64,000 nt of DNA from SAR324 cluster bacterium (lineage in GTDB: Bacteria > SAR324 > XYD2-FULL-50-16), in assembly GCA_028282885.1 (NCBI GenBank), contig JANQGX010000075.1, forward strand, positions 1 through 64,000, read 5' to 3'. Every line of letters starts with the position of its first letter. Position 1 is the stretch's first letter. The position numbers and the translations under genes were made by a program. This document shows positions 16,724 to 26,137 of this stretch, piece after piece. The notes beneath the pieces are model-generated. The model worked only from the letters and a program-made list of their open reading frames with translations. It did no database searches and was not told the origin of the DNA.

Positions 16724-17566
16724 TCATCTCCCTAAATAGACTTCATCTTTTCCGGTTGATGTATTGATTAATATTTTTTCAGACTCATTACCAAACCGAT
16801 CTACATGAGTTGCCAAAACATCTTCATTCCCTACAGTTAACATAATTTTCCCCGATTTTAGCGGGCGTGAGTTGATTTTGATATCCTGCTGCGATCTTAA
16901 GATTCCTCCCGGTTTATAAAGATTAAGACCAAATACATTTGTTCTTTCAGTTCGGACACCATTACTCCTTATTTCGTGAATAATGCTTTCTGTTGTAGGT
17001 CGCCATGTTAAAGTGATTGAAATTATGTCACTCTGCCCGTCATGATGTTTTTTGTCGATCGATACCTCGGGCAAGGCAATCTCGGCAGGAACAATCGGTC
17101 TAATTGGAGATGAAGGTTGGGAGAGAACGCCATCTTCATCTCGATAGGCAATCGTAAGGTAGACATACCCCATTTCACTCCATCCGGACACATAGCTTTT
17201 ATCTATTAACATCAGATGTGAATTGCCCATATCGTGATATCTTATACCGCCGGAGACCATCATATCCTGCTCTGCTTTCAGGATTACACCGTGATCCTCG
17301 TAATCAATTTCAATTCGATCCAGGGCCTTCTGCTCACACTGGTGACAAGCTGAGTCATAACGAAAGACAGAAATAACGAAACTCCTGGCAGGGACTTCGT
17401 TCCAGACTAATTGTAACCATTTCCCTTTAAAGACAGGTTGTTCAAAACTTATTTCGGGAAGGGAGGCTTCAGCGGCAGTATAGGGTACAGGTGGAGTTTG
17501 ATATCCGCATGAAACTACAAACAACACAAAAGAGAGTATTGATAACCAGACCAGTATTCGCATCAT
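16724..17566 (-). CDS. Ig/FN3-like predicted lipoprotein
   Basis: The 280-residue product has a lipoprotein signal with lipobox VVSC (Cys20) followed by Gly, so it is probably sorted to the outer membrane. After a proline-rich PPVPYTAA linker come about two beta-sandwich units resembling fibronectin type III domains, for example VFKGKWLQLVWNEV and DIISITLTWRPTTES. A pair of cysteines in CHQCEQ may form a disulfide or bind metal. The ATG overlaps the preceding gene's TGA by 4 bp (ATGA), so translation is probably coupled to the beta-barrel gene. I know no characterised homologue. Confidence 0.6.
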   Translation of the reverse strand: MMRILVWLSILSFVLFVVSCGYQTPPVPYTAAEASLPEISFEQPVFKGKWLQLVWNEVPARSFVISVFRYDSACHQCEQKALDRIEIDYEDHGVILKAEQDMMVSGGIRYHDMGNSHLMLIDKSYVSGWSEMGYVYLTIAYRDEDGVLSQPSSPIRPIVPAEIALPEVSIDKKHHDGQSDIISITLTWRPTTESIIHEIRSNGVRTERTNVFGLNLYKPGGILRSQQDIKINSRPLKSGKIMLTVGNEDVLATHVDRFGNESEKILINTSTGKDEVYLGR

Positions 17567-18240
17567 AATTTCACCAGAAAATTAAGCCCCAACTGGTTTG
17601 TATAAGAAATCGGCATTGTTTCGTTAAAAGATTGTTGATTCAGCCAGTTAACATAGACAAACACAGACAGAAAATAGCGAATATCAAAATAAGCACTCAT
17701 TCCCGAATGTGTCAGTTCCGATGTATTAGACGCACTTGTGCTGCTGTTATCGTCATAATAGCCTAATTTATATTGCATATGGGCATATCCCAAGCCAAGA
17801 TCTAGATGCAGGCTGTGGGGTATGACAGTAAACATATAGCCTATTCGAAAGTTATCCCACCTGAATTCAACGCTATTATAGTCTTCCCCCTCATATTCAA
17901 GGGTCTCATCAAACCGGGCGGAATCCTCGTAGAAAGAATAGTCCAGAATGATTCCGTCAATTTGGCAACCGATCCTTAAAAAGGGTGAGTCATAGATATA
18001 CAGACTAGGTGCATAGACCTCTGAAATTCTTTCTGATTGATAGCTTTCGTCATTGAACCTAAAACCAATGGTTTGTGATCCAAAACCGGTGGAGCAATAG
18101 GATTCCCCTTCGATAATCTGCGCTTCTGTTGGTCTTAGGCTCGGCAGAATGCTTATCGCTTCCTGGGAATAAAGAGCCGGCAGGAAGCCCCATCCCCAGA
18201 ATACCAGTCCCAATAATATACATCTAACAGCTTTTGGCAT
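17563..18240 (-). CDS. Predicted outer-membrane beta-barrel protein
   Basis: This 225-residue protein begins with a signal peptide (hydrophobic 5-24, cleavage likely after ALYSQ or nearby). The remainder consists of alternating polar/hydrophobic strands rich in Tyr, Ser and Asp, for example RIGCQIDGIILDYSFYED and IRYFLSVFVYVNW. It ends NQLGLNFLVKL, a typical strand close to the C-terminus of OmpA-like or OmpW-like barrels, though without a terminal aromatic residue. The size suits an 8-strand barrel. It sits 38 bases after lptD and overlaps the next lipoprotein gene by 4 bp. Confidence 0.6.
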   Translation of the reverse strand: MPKAVRCILLGLVFWGWGFLPALYSQEAISILPSLRPTEAQIIEGESYCSTGFGSQTIGFRFNDESYQSERISEVYAPSLYIYDSPFLRIGCQIDGIILDYSFYEDSARFDETLEYEGEDYNSVEFRWDNFRIGYMFTVIPHSLHLDLGLGYAHMQYKLGYYDDNSSTSASNTSELTHSGMSAYFDIRYFLSVFVYVNWLNQQSFNETMPISYTNQLGLNFLVKL

Positions 18241-18278
18241 ATTTACCTGATATGAATCTTTATTGACCAGCCGTAAAA

Positions 18279-20600
18279 CTATTCATTATCAAAGCTCTCC
18301 CGATACTGAAGTTCACCCAGACCTGAGGCTGCAGCACTGGGTATAAAAGGAATTGTCAAGCTTATGGTCACTTTTTGTCTTAGCTCCTCCTTAGTAATCG
18401 AGCCATCTGTCACATCATCAATGCTCTCTGCATAGGAAACTGCAAAATTATAGCACGAGTGTTTGTAAGTCAGGGTTGAACTGAAGTTGGTAAGTCTTCT
18501 GTCAAGATACTCATAAGTTTCATCTTCTTCATATCGTGTCGCCAGTTTCCCTCTGTTCTGATCCCACGCAGCAGAAAGTGACAGATTTACTCTGTCACTT
18601 AATGGCAAGCTGCTACTAATCGTGTATTTATTTGCAGTGGAATGCAGCACATTATCCAGATCCCGATATTTAACTTCGTTCCTATGATAACTGAGAGCAA
18701 AACTACCGCTGTGTGGAGACGATGTTCTGAGAGTGGTTTTTGTTTCAGCAATTCGATCCTCCTGGTGATGATAACGGTAAAAAAGGCTTCCGGAAAAAAA
18801 ACCGGACGGTTTGAAGATTAGCTCTATGCGAAGGGGCAGACGTTGATCGCCAGAACCGATCTCCAGATCCGAAGGGGGATTGATAACATCCTCATCCGCA
18901 TTTAAATTAAATGGCTGTGTTAGGTTCAACTGTAACAGATCGGTAACCTTTTGGGATTTTGGATCTTTGGTTTTGAACCTTGTTTCAAGACGATAAGTAA
19001 TACTTTTCTGGCTTTTGGGTACGCTACCAATATTCGATTCGTTTTCAGGCCGCGCAATATCCTCTTCCTCTTTGAGGATAATTCTGGGAGTAAAAGAGAG
19101 CTTTGCCGTTTTAATATTCTGCTCATTTAGAAAATAGCGAAAAATCTCGAAATTGAATTCAAGCGTTTTCGTATCAACCATCCAGCCGTACTCGTCGGGA
19201 TTACTATCAATATCTGCCGAAGAATCTGTTCCCGGGGCATAGTTGTAGGAGACGTTGTAATGATAAAATCTGCGCTGCAGTGAAGGAGAAATATTGAGAA
19301 AATCGATATGAAAAGGAGCTGTTAGTTTCACACTGGCACTGGTTCCGATACCATTCCAGCCATAGATTCGCTCATAATTGGTCCAACTTCCTGACGTATA
19401 GAGAGAAAAAGGTGTATCGGCGATCGATGTAAAGCGCTGGTTAACAGAAATAGAAGGGTGTGTGTTCAGCCGGGTTTCCTCGTCCGAACTATTGTCATAA
19501 ATCGATGTTATGGTGAACTTTGCTGTTGTCTCATATTTTATGGAAAGACTTCCCGAATCCCAGGGAAAGGTGGTGTCAATCGTTCGTTTGAACCGATAAT
19601 CCTTATCGACATTGGAATCAAAGTATTCCTTGTTCACCTCGTTGTCACTGTTGGCGAGTTGGGTGAACGTCAGGGTTCCGCCCAAAAAGATATTCTGTTT
19701 ATGGCTTACACTATACTTGTCCCGCTTCGGCCTCGGATCGAGACTGTTATTGGTTGTCGACAGATCACCGAGAACTTCATCGTCGAAGTCCCTGTCTTTG
19801 ACGGATTCATCCAGATACCAAAACCTCAACACGCCGGACATTCCCTCAACAAAGGCATAACGATAACTCAAATCAACTCCGGTCCCGCGTCGTTCAATGA
19901 TATCAGTGGTAACCGTTAGATCGTGATCCCGATCCAATGCAATAAAATAAGGGATCTGCAGACGGGAACCAAATGCTTTGGATGGATCCGAACTGGTGTG
20001 GTGTGTAAACAAGGGTGGCAGCAGACCGCTTGTCCGACGTTGTGTTGTCGGCCAGGAAAGAAACGGAGTATAGAAAATGGGAACCGAGTGAAACCAGAGA
20101 GCCGTATTTGTAGAATAGGCAAAATTGTCAACTTCATATACTATTCGGTTGCTCTCCATCTCCCAGGCACGCTCTTTGGGATTGCAGGATGAAAGGCTTG
20201 CTTGGTACAGAATATAGTCTTCGTCACTCAACTGCTCCATCTTTTCCGCCGTGCCATGCACCCCATTCTTTTGATCGTAAAATGTTGTATTAAAAAGAGT
20301 ATTGATTGAGGTGTCAATATCGACCAAAGCACGATTTGCTGTAATCAGCATGGACTTGGAATAGACGACTATATTGCCTTTGAACTCAAGGGTGTTTTTT
20401 TGCTTATCAAACTCTGCTTCCTCCCCGGAAATGGTCATTTCATCAAGGGTGACTCTTGGGGATTTATAATAATGGAGACCGGAATCGTTATCAAAAGTGT
20501 AGGTTTGGTATTCGATCAGGACTTCCTTGCCGGCGGCAGGGGAAGCGACTGAGAGGACAAGCAGGAAGAAAAAGATAACCCGGGACAGGACCCACTGCAT
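18279..20600 (-). CDS. lptD: LPS-assembly outer-membrane protein LptD
   Basis: LptD inserts lipopolysaccharide into the outer leaflet together with LptE. The 773-residue protein has a signal peptide (residues 1-24), then an OstA/LptA-like beta-jellyroll (about 25-190) with EMTISGEEAEFDKQKNTLEF and GNIVVYSKSMLITANRA. The large C-terminal barrel follows, beginning around the conserved FYTPFLSWPTTQRRTSGLLPP region. Only one clear cysteine, in SSCNPKERAW, is obvious in the N-terminal part, so the disulfide pattern differs from E. coli. The ATG at 20600 has GGGAG 9 bases upstream; a longer TTG start at 20627 is less likely. htpG lies 58 bases upstream on the same strand. No lptE is recognisable, although the adjacent lipoproteins are not excluded. 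Confidence 0.9.
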   Translation of the reverse strand: MQWVLSRVIFFFLLVLSVASPAAGKEVLIEYQTYTFDNDSGLHYYKSPRVTLDEMTISGEEAEFDKQKNTLEFKGNIVVYSKSMLITANRALVDIDTSINTLFNTTFYDQKNGVHGTAEKMEQLSDEDYILYQASLSSCNPKERAWEMESNRIVYEVDNFAYSTNTALWFHSVPIFYTPFLSWPTTQRRTSGLLPPLFTHHTSSDPSKAFGSRLQIPYFIALDRDHDLTVTTDIIERRGTGVDLSYRYAFVEGMSGVLRFWYLDESVKDRDFDDEVLGDLSTTNNSLDPRPKRDKYSVSHKQNIFLGGTLTFTQLANSDNEVNKEYFDSNVDKDYRFKRTIDTTFPWDSGSLSIKYETTAKFTITSIYDNSSDEETRLNTHPSISVNQRFTSIADTPFSLYTSGSWTNYERIYGWNGIGTSASVKLTAPFHIDFLNISPSLQRRFYHYNVSYNYAPGTDSSADIDSNPDEYGWMVDTKTLEFNFEIFRYFLNEQNIKTAKLSFTPRIILKEEEDIARPENESNIGSVPKSQKSITYRLETRFKTKDPKSQKVTDLLQLNLTQPFNLNADEDVINPPSDLEIGSGDQRLPLRIELIFKPSGFFSGSLFYRYHHQEDRIAETKTTLRTSSPHSGSFALSYHRNEVKYRDLDNVLHSTANKYTISSSLPLSDRVNLSLSAAWDQNRGKLATRYEEDETYEYLDRRLTNFSSTLTYKHSCYNFAVSYAESIDDVTDGSITKEELRQKVTISLTIPFIPSAAASGLGELQYRESFDNE

Positions 20601-20658
20601 ATTCTTTTTCTCCCTTTTTATTGGCAAGTAAGGTGTTTTCTTCCAGTATCTATTGATA

Positions 20659-22551
20659 TTACTTCTCTTCCAGTGTCTTCAAATAGAGTTCAGCAGCTTT
20701 TTCCATAATACCGGTAGACCTTGGAACAAACTTGGAAGGGCTTTCCAGGGTTCCATCCAGCAGGGTGGCACCTTCATACAATTGCTCAATGCAATCCTTC
20801 AGGAGTTGATCCTGGGGAAATTTCTGCTGAATCTGTGATAAATTCTGAATCAACAGATTATCGAAATTGACTTCCATAACCTTTTTACTGGCCTGGAAAT
20901 TCTCATCCATCATTTTCATCATACGTTCCATATTGGCATTCATGCCATCTTTGGAAGCGACCAATGTACAAGCGCTGTCAACCAATCGTTTTGACTCAAC
21001 GACATCTTCGACTCGGTCGCCAATGATGTCTTTGAAATAGCCTAACAATTTCTTTTTGGCTGATTTGGCAGGTTGTTTCTTGTCATTTTCATTTTTTTCC
21101 TTGTCTTCCTTAAGCTTAAGATCGGCTTTATCAATTCCCACCAGTTGTTTTTCTTTATAAGTACCAATTGAGGGCATGATAAAATCGTCTATCTCATCAT
21201 ACAGATACAAGACTTCCAGATTGTTTTTCCTGAAGTATTCTATATTTGGTGAATTCTCAATGGAGTCTTTATCCTTGCCATAGACATAATAGATCTCTTC
21301 CTGATCAGCAGGCATTCGTTCGACATAGTCTTTCAATGAAGTAAGCTTCTCCGGGTTAAATGATGAATAACAGCGATAGAGTTCAATCAGTTTCTCCCGG
21401 TTGGCAAAATCCATATGGATCCCTTCCTTAATGAAACTGCCGAAATCAGCCCAGAAACTATTGTATTTTTCGATATCCTTTTCCGACCAATCCGTAAATT
21501 CACCTAACAGTTTACGCACCAGGTATTTGTTGATCTTCTCCATGATGACGTTCTTCTGGGTCACCTCACGCGATATATTGAGATCCAGGTCTTCCGAATC
21601 AACGATCCCTTTGACAAACCGAAGCCATTGGGGAATCAGCTCTTTGCAATCGTTTTGGATGAAAATCCGTTTGACATAAAGGTGAATTCGGGTATCAAGA
21701 TCATGGCTGAAAAGATGTCGATCCGGTTTTTTGGGGATATACATGATGGATTTGAACTGCACCGGGGCTTCAACGGAGAGATGAAGGCACGACATCGGAT
21801 CTTCTGTTGAATTTGCTATGTACTTGAAGAACTCATTATATTCCTCTTCCTTGATCTCATCTTTGGATCTCGCCCATAATGCAGTGGATTTGTTCGCTTT
21901 TTCATTATTCAGGCTAATGGGGAAGGCGACAAAATCAGAGTATTTTTTGATAGTGCTTTCAATTCGCCACTTCGTGGCAAACTCCTCTGCCTCTTTTTTG
22001 AAACTAAACGAAATAGTGGTTCCACGATTGGGCAGATCAACCGGTTCGATGGTATATGATCCGGTACCTTTGGAGACCCATCGATAACCCTGGTCTTCCT
22101 GATATGATCGAGTGTCCACGGTAACCTCTTCGGCAACCATAAACACCGCATAAAAACCAACTCCGAACTGGCCGATCAATTCAAGATCTTTGGTTTTGTC
22201 TCCGGTCAGTTTGTCAAAGAACTTCCCCGTTCCTGAACTGGCAATCGTTCCGATGTTGCTGATCAGCTCATCATGAGTCATCCCGACACCGTTGTCTGAA
22301 ATCGAAAAGGTCTTTTTCTCCTCGTCCAGGTTGATATCAATCTTAAGCTCGCCATCATCGCCCAGGACTTTCTCGTCTGTCAGCGACAGGAAATGAAGTT
22401 TGTTCAGCGCATCCGAAGAATTCGATATTAATTCTCTCAGGAAGATCTCCCTGTGGGTGTAAAGAGAATGGGTAATTAGATTGAGCAACGGAGACATTTC
22501 AGCCTGAAATTGATACTCTTTTTTTTCCTTTTTTTCTTTTGCTTCACTCAT
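20659..22551 (-). CDS. htpG: Molecular chaperone HtpG (Hsp90)
   Basis: This 630-residue cytosolic ATP-dependent chaperone has the full Hsp90 architecture. The N-terminal GHKL ATPase shows ELISNSSDALNKL, SDNGVGMTHDEL and GQFGVGFYAVFMVAEEV. The middle domain includes the catalytic-arginine region (LNISREVTQKNVI) and the C-terminal dimerisation domain is complete. A lysine/glutamate-rich segment near 485-510 (DKEKNENDKKQPAKSAKKK) is a charged linker unlike the E. coli protein. I start at the ATG at 22551 (MSEAKEKK) because the N-terminus then aligns with the family; a longer frame reaches 22620. A good promoter lies upstream. Confidence 0.96.
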   Translation of the reverse strand: MSEAKEKKEKKEYQFQAEMSPLLNLITHSLYTHREIFLRELISNSSDALNKLHFLSLTDEKVLGDDGELKIDINLDEEKKTFSISDNGVGMTHDELISNIGTIASSGTGKFFDKLTGDKTKDLELIGQFGVGFYAVFMVAEEVTVDTRSYQEDQGYRWVSKGTGSYTIEPVDLPNRGTTISFSFKKEAEEFATKWRIESTIKKYSDFVAFPISLNNEKANKSTALWARSKDEIKEEEYNEFFKYIANSTEDPMSCLHLSVEAPVQFKSIMYIPKKPDRHLFSHDLDTRIHLYVKRIFIQNDCKELIPQWLRFVKGIVDSEDLDLNISREVTQKNVIMEKINKYLVRKLLGEFTDWSEKDIEKYNSFWADFGSFIKEGIHMDFANREKLIELYRCYSSFNPEKLTSLKDYVERMPADQEEIYYVYGKDKDSIENSPNIEYFRKNNLEVLYLYDEIDDFIMPSIGTYKEKQLVGIDKADLKLKEDKEKNENDKKQPAKSAKKKLLGYFKDIIGDRVEDVVESKRLVDSACTLVASKDGMNANMERMMKMMDENFQASKKVMEVNFDNLLIQNLSQIQQKFPQDQLLKDCIEQLYEGATLLDGTLESPSKFVPRSTGIMEKAAELYLKTLEEK

Positions 22552-22674
22552 AATATTGTCTGTCCAAATGGTTATTGTGTTCGGGTTTAATACGACAAAT
22601 TTAATAATATCAATTAACAATCAATTGCTATTAAACAAATTACAGACCTGATTGTAATCTGTTTTCAACTTAAA

Positions 22675-22703
22675 AATTTATTGAGTTTGCGAGAAATTGT
22701 CAA
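22675..22703 (-). promoter_or_regulatory. Putative sigma-70 promoter of htpG
   Basis: On the minus strand TTGACA (22703-22698, perfect) precedes TAAATT (22680-22675, 4 of 6) by 17 bases. The start would be near 22668, giving a leader of about 117 nt. I see no CIRCE element or clear heat-shock sigma-32 site. A 17-bp inverted repeat, TGATAT-N5-ATATCA, lies at 22788-22804. Nothing else is evident in 22552-22852. Confidence 0.45.
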
Positions 22704-22852
22704 TCCGCCCCAAGCTGGCAACAGCAGGTAGTCACATACTTTTCGGAGATGCTTTTCCGGGAGATCCGTTTCCTGTCTTTTATAAGATGATATCCGGAAT
22801 ATCACGAACTGACTTTTTAAAATCAGGATCGACCTGCTAATCGCTAGTTTAT

Positions 22853-23176
22853 CTACTTGAAATGCTTTTGATTTCCCCAGTGTTTTAAGGCGAAGTAGAA
22901 GAAATCCAGATTTTCGGGAGGTTTATGGGCGATCACCGATTCAAATTCATCGCGCTCACAGGTCGCCAGCCAGCTTTTGGTGCTTTCGTAAGAGCTGAAC
23001 TCTGAGTAGATTAGGGTGATATTACCTTTTTCACCATAAAGCACCACAGCCCCGGGAGACCAGGTAACACTGAAGGAATTTTTATTGGTTCCTGGTTTTC
23101 CTACAAACCAGGATTTGCTTTCAGACGAGATAATCTTATGATCCACAAACTCTTTTTCCAAGTCATTCTGATTCAT
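22853..23176 (-). CDS. Small conserved-looking protein of unknown function
   Basis: The 107-residue product is soluble, with no signal or membrane segment. I do not recognise the family. Its first half alternates short strands (WFVGKPGTNKNSFSVTWS, VVLYGEKGNITLIYSEFS) and the second half is helical with a Trp/His-rich end (ALKHWGNQKHFK). The ATG at 23176 is supported by AAGGAGT 5 bases upstream; the longer frame is not needed. It stands alone between htpG and argC, with its own likely transcription unit. Confidence 0.6.
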   Translation of the reverse strand: MNQNDLEKEFVDHKIISSESKSWFVGKPGTNKNSFSVTWSPGAVVLYGEKGNITLIYSEFSSYESTKSWLATCERDEFESVIAHKPPENLDFFYFALKHWGNQKHFK

Positions 23177-23381
23177 TGTAGACTCCTTTTTCGCCGGATA
23201 GTTCAACTATTTGGTCTCCGGATATCATTTTAAAACAAACAAAGGCCATCTTATGCCGTTGTCACCTGGTTGTTTTCAAATTCCTGTTTTATCTTCCTGA
23301 TTGCATGTTATTAACTGCATTGTTCAAAATATCAGTTACTTATTAATTAGCGAAAAAAAATCATTGTATCTGTTCAAAGAG

Positions 23382-24338
23382 TTAGCATTCAAGTCCACTT
23401 TCTTCATCTAGTCCGAGCATAAGATTGAGATTTTGAACAGCAGCTCCCGACGCTCCCTTTCCCAGGTTGTCCAAACGGGAAATGATAACCAACTGATCTT
23501 CATGTCCATAGATCATAAGATCTACCCGATTCGTCCCATTACATTCCGTAGGGCTCAAGAACCCCTGGTCAAGCTGATCCTCGTGGTTAAACGGCAAAAC
23601 GCGAACAAATTTCTCATCCCTGTATGTTTCAAGAAGAATATCGATTAAAGATTGGCCTGATACCTCTTGTTTTAAGATGGATAGCGAGATTGGAACCATC
23701 ACCAACATCCCTTGATAGAAATGACCGACAGAGGGCATAAACAGGGGTGATCTTTCCAGTCCTGCGAATTTTTTCATTTCAGGCAGATGTTTATGGTCAA
23801 GATGCAAACCATAAGGCCTGAATATATTGAGCCCTTTTACAGGAGATGATGTTTCTTTTTCTTCATATTTCTCGATTAGCTGTCTCCCCCCGCCCGAGTA
23901 ACCTGAAACAGCTTGAATAGAAACCGGATAGTCTGCAGGAATTGCCCCGCTACGTACCAGTGGCGCTATTGCCAGAACGAATCCTGTAGGATAACAACCA
24001 GGTACGCTGATTCGATGAGATTGTTTTATCTGACTTCTCTGTTCCTTATTCAGTTCGGGTAATCCGTATACCCAGCCTGCCATTGTTCTATGTGCCGTGC
24101 TGGCATCAAGAACTTTGACCCTGCTGTCGGTAATCAATCCAACTGAATCTCTTGCCGCCTGATCCGGGAGACAGAGAATAACAACATCCGCCTCATTAAG
24201 ATATTTTTTTTTGGTTTCCGGATTCTTTCTGAGTTTTTCCGGGATTTCCATAATTTCAATAGATTGATGGCCCTGTAGTCGTTCAACTATCTGCAACCCT
24301 GTTGTACCGGATTGACCATCAATGAACACCTTATTCAT
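23382..24338 (-). CDS. argC: N-acetyl-gamma-glutamyl-phosphate reductase (type 2 ArgC)
   Basis: The 318-residue enzyme reduces N-acetylglutamyl-phosphate to the semialdehyde with NADPH, the third step of arginine synthesis. The Rossmann motif is DGQSGTTGLQI at the N-terminus. The catalytic cysteine is Cys115 in SVPGCYPTG, and the phosphate-binding VSGYSGGGRQ follows. The length matches the short type 2 enzymes. No other arginine gene is nearby, so it stands apart from an arg operon. No ARG box was identified upstream. Confidence 0.94.
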   Translation of the reverse strand: MNKVFIDGQSGTTGLQIVERLQGHQSIEIMEIPEKLRKNPETKKKYLNEADVVILCLPDQAARDSVGLITDSRVKVLDASTAHRTMAGWVYGLPELNKEQRSQIKQSHRISVPGCYPTGFVLAIAPLVRSGAIPADYPVSIQAVSGYSGGGRQLIEKYEEKETSSPVKGLNIFRPYGLHLDHKHLPEMKKFAGLERSPLFMPSVGHFYQGMLVMVPISLSILKQEVSGQSLIDILLETYRDEKFVRVLPFNHEDQLDQGFLSPTECNGTNRVDLMIYGHEDQLVIISRLDNLGKGASGAAVQNLNLMLGLDEESGLEC

Positions 24339-24478
24339 TACCTTCCTTACCTTCCTTTTGATGCCTGTTTTTATTTGTTTTTGTAATAGTCAATTATCAT
24401 CAGATATTATGTTGATTTCACAAACTCAATGACAGCGAGAAGCTTGTTCGAATTATTGAGTTATCTAACTCACAACAA

Positions 24479-25981
24479 CTAATCCGATTCTTTTATCCCC
24501 TGCTTTTCCGGTTCGTTGACTTTGCGTCTGATAGTTCTGATACCGATTCCCAGGATATTTGCCGCTTTTGTTCGATTGCCATTTGTATGCTGCAATGTCT
24601 TTTGTATGATCAACTCTTCCGCATCTCTTAGAGTCGTTCCGATGGGGATAAATACTCCATCCTCGGTGTGAGACGGGACTTCTATGATATTGCCCACCCC
24701 TGGTCTTTCTATGTTATCCGGCTGATGATCATAAACTGGATACGGACTCTCATCGATATCCGATTCGATGTGGATCATTTTCTCCGGAAAATAAGCAGAC
24801 AGATAGTCTGGAGTAATCACGGTAGCTTTAGCCGGAAGTAGGACGGCAAGCCGCGTCATCATGTTTTTTAGTTCGCGGACATTCCCTCTCCAGGATTGCT
24901 GAATCAGCGCTTTGATACTTTCATCCGATAAAACCGGATAGGGTTTCTGTCTGTTTAATTCCAGGAAGGCACGTTCCAAAAAATGCCATGATAATAATGG
25001 AATATCTTCAATTCTCTCTTTCAGGGAAGGGATGTGAACCCGAAGGACATTTAACCGATAATAGAGATCTTCCCTAAACAATTTGTCTTCAACCGCCTTT
25101 TCCAGATTTACCTGGGTTGCTGCCACAATTCTTAGTTGGATGTTTATCGGTTTTTCGCCTCCGATACGGTAAAACTGACGCTCTTCAAGCACCCTGAGCA
25201 ACCTGGCTTGAAGAGCTAAAGGCATTTCTCCAATCTCATCCAGGAACAGGGTTCCATTGCGCGCTAATTCGAATTTTCCCTTGTGTTGAGCTTGGGCTCC
25301 CGTAAAAGAGCCTTTTTCGTGACCAAACAGCTCGCCTTCTATCAGACTTTCCGGTATTGCACCGCAGTTGACAGCTACAAAGGGACCATTGGCAAATTGA
25401 CTCAACCCATGCACAGCTCTGGCAACCATCTCTTTCCCGGTTCCCGTCTCGCCGGTAATCAGTACACTGTGATCACTCGCCGCAATCTTCGGCAGTATCA
25501 TCAACCCGCGCCGCATGACCTGGGATCGAAATATAAGGTACGGACGCAGCAGTTCGGTCAGTGGATCCAGGGTGCTAATGGATGTACTGCTGGTGGGTGT
25601 TCGCTCTTTTATAGAATCGGCAATCTGTGCAAAATCAATAGGCTTGTAAAAATAACCATCTACCCCTTCAATATTTAAATCCTTTACAGTATCAATCATC
25701 GCAGGTTCTGACATCAGGTAAAACTGTCCACTCGGATAGGTCGTCTTGAATTGATTTACCAGTTCAAGTCCGCTTCCGTCCTGCAAACTGGCCTCAACCA
25801 GCAACACATGGACCAGTTTCTGTGAAATCACCTGATGAGCCTTGGCAATACTCTCTGCCAGCCTGACCTTTGCCCCTGCTGTCTGAAGCAGGCCTTTTAG
25901 ATTTCTCAGACTATTGGTATCGTTGTCCACTATAAGGACAAAAACACCACCAAGTTCTATCTCGTTATTCTTATTATTCAT
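24479..25981 (-). CDS. Sigma-54-dependent NtrC-family regulator with an altered receiver
   Basis: This 500-residue regulator has a receiver (about 13-125), an AAA+ sigma-54 activation domain and a Fis-type helix-turn-helix. The AAA+ domain shows Walker A GETGTGKE, the sigma-54-contacting loop GSFTGA (usual GAFTGA), Walker B LFLDEIGE and the sensor arginines in LFREDLYYRLNVLR. The DNA-binding helices are in NGNRTKAANILGIGIRTIRRK. In the receiver the phospho-acceptor position is Glu63 (HVLLVEASLQDG) instead of Asp, while Asp19, Asp21 and Lys113 are kept. This may mimic permanent phosphorylation. A region near 400-440 links the AAA+ and DNA-binding parts. No partner kinase adjoins it. Confidence 0.9.
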   Translation of the reverse strand: MNNKNNEIELGGVFVLIVDNDTNSLRNLKGLLQTAGAKVRLAESIAKAHQVISQKLVHVLLVEASLQDGSGLELVNQFKTTYPSGQFYLMSEPAMIDTVKDLNIEGVDGYFYKPIDFAQIADSIKERTPTSSTSISTLDPLTELLRPYLIFRSQVMRRGLMILPKIAASDHSVLITGETGTGKEMVARAVHGLSQFANGPFVAVNCGAIPESLIEGELFGHEKGSFTGAQAQHKGKFELARNGTLFLDEIGEMPLALQARLLRVLEERQFYRIGGEKPINIQLRIVAATQVNLEKAVEDKLFREDLYYRLNVLRVHIPSLKERIEDIPLLSWHFLERAFLELNRQKPYPVLSDESIKALIQQSWRGNVRELKNMMTRLAVLLPAKATVITPDYLSAYFPEKMIHIESDIDESPYPVYDHQPDNIERPGVGNIIEVPSHTEDGVFIPIGTTLRDAEELIIQKTLQHTNGNRTKAANILGIGIRTIRRKVNEPEKQGIKESD

Positions 25982-26086
25982 TGCAACAGGGATACAGGCT
26001 ACTGATTCAATCCGGCCAGTTTAAACAGTTTCTAGTTCAACTTAGATGAAGACGGGATGTTTGATCAAGGAAAAGCGGAAGGTAGA

Positions 26087-26114
26087 CCGTTTTCCCCGGA
26101 AACTGGGAAAACGG
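26087..26114 (-). terminator. 10-bp hairpin between the Ig-repeat gene and the NtrC-type gene
   Basis: CCGTTTTCCC at 26087-26096 and GGGAAAACGG at 26105-26114 form a perfect 10-bp stem with an 8-nt loop. It lies 24 bases after the stop codon of the upstream (minus-strand) Ig-repeat gene. There is no strong T-run after the stem on the minus strand, so it may be an imperfect terminator or a stabilising 3' structure. Confidence 0.5.
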
Positions 26115-26137
26115 CGGAGGTTCTATCCGAGACTTGT

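Noticed and set aside
24457..24472. TGAGTTATCTAACTCA palindrome after the NtrC-type gene
   Set aside because: Short and without a T-run; could be a chance palindrome.
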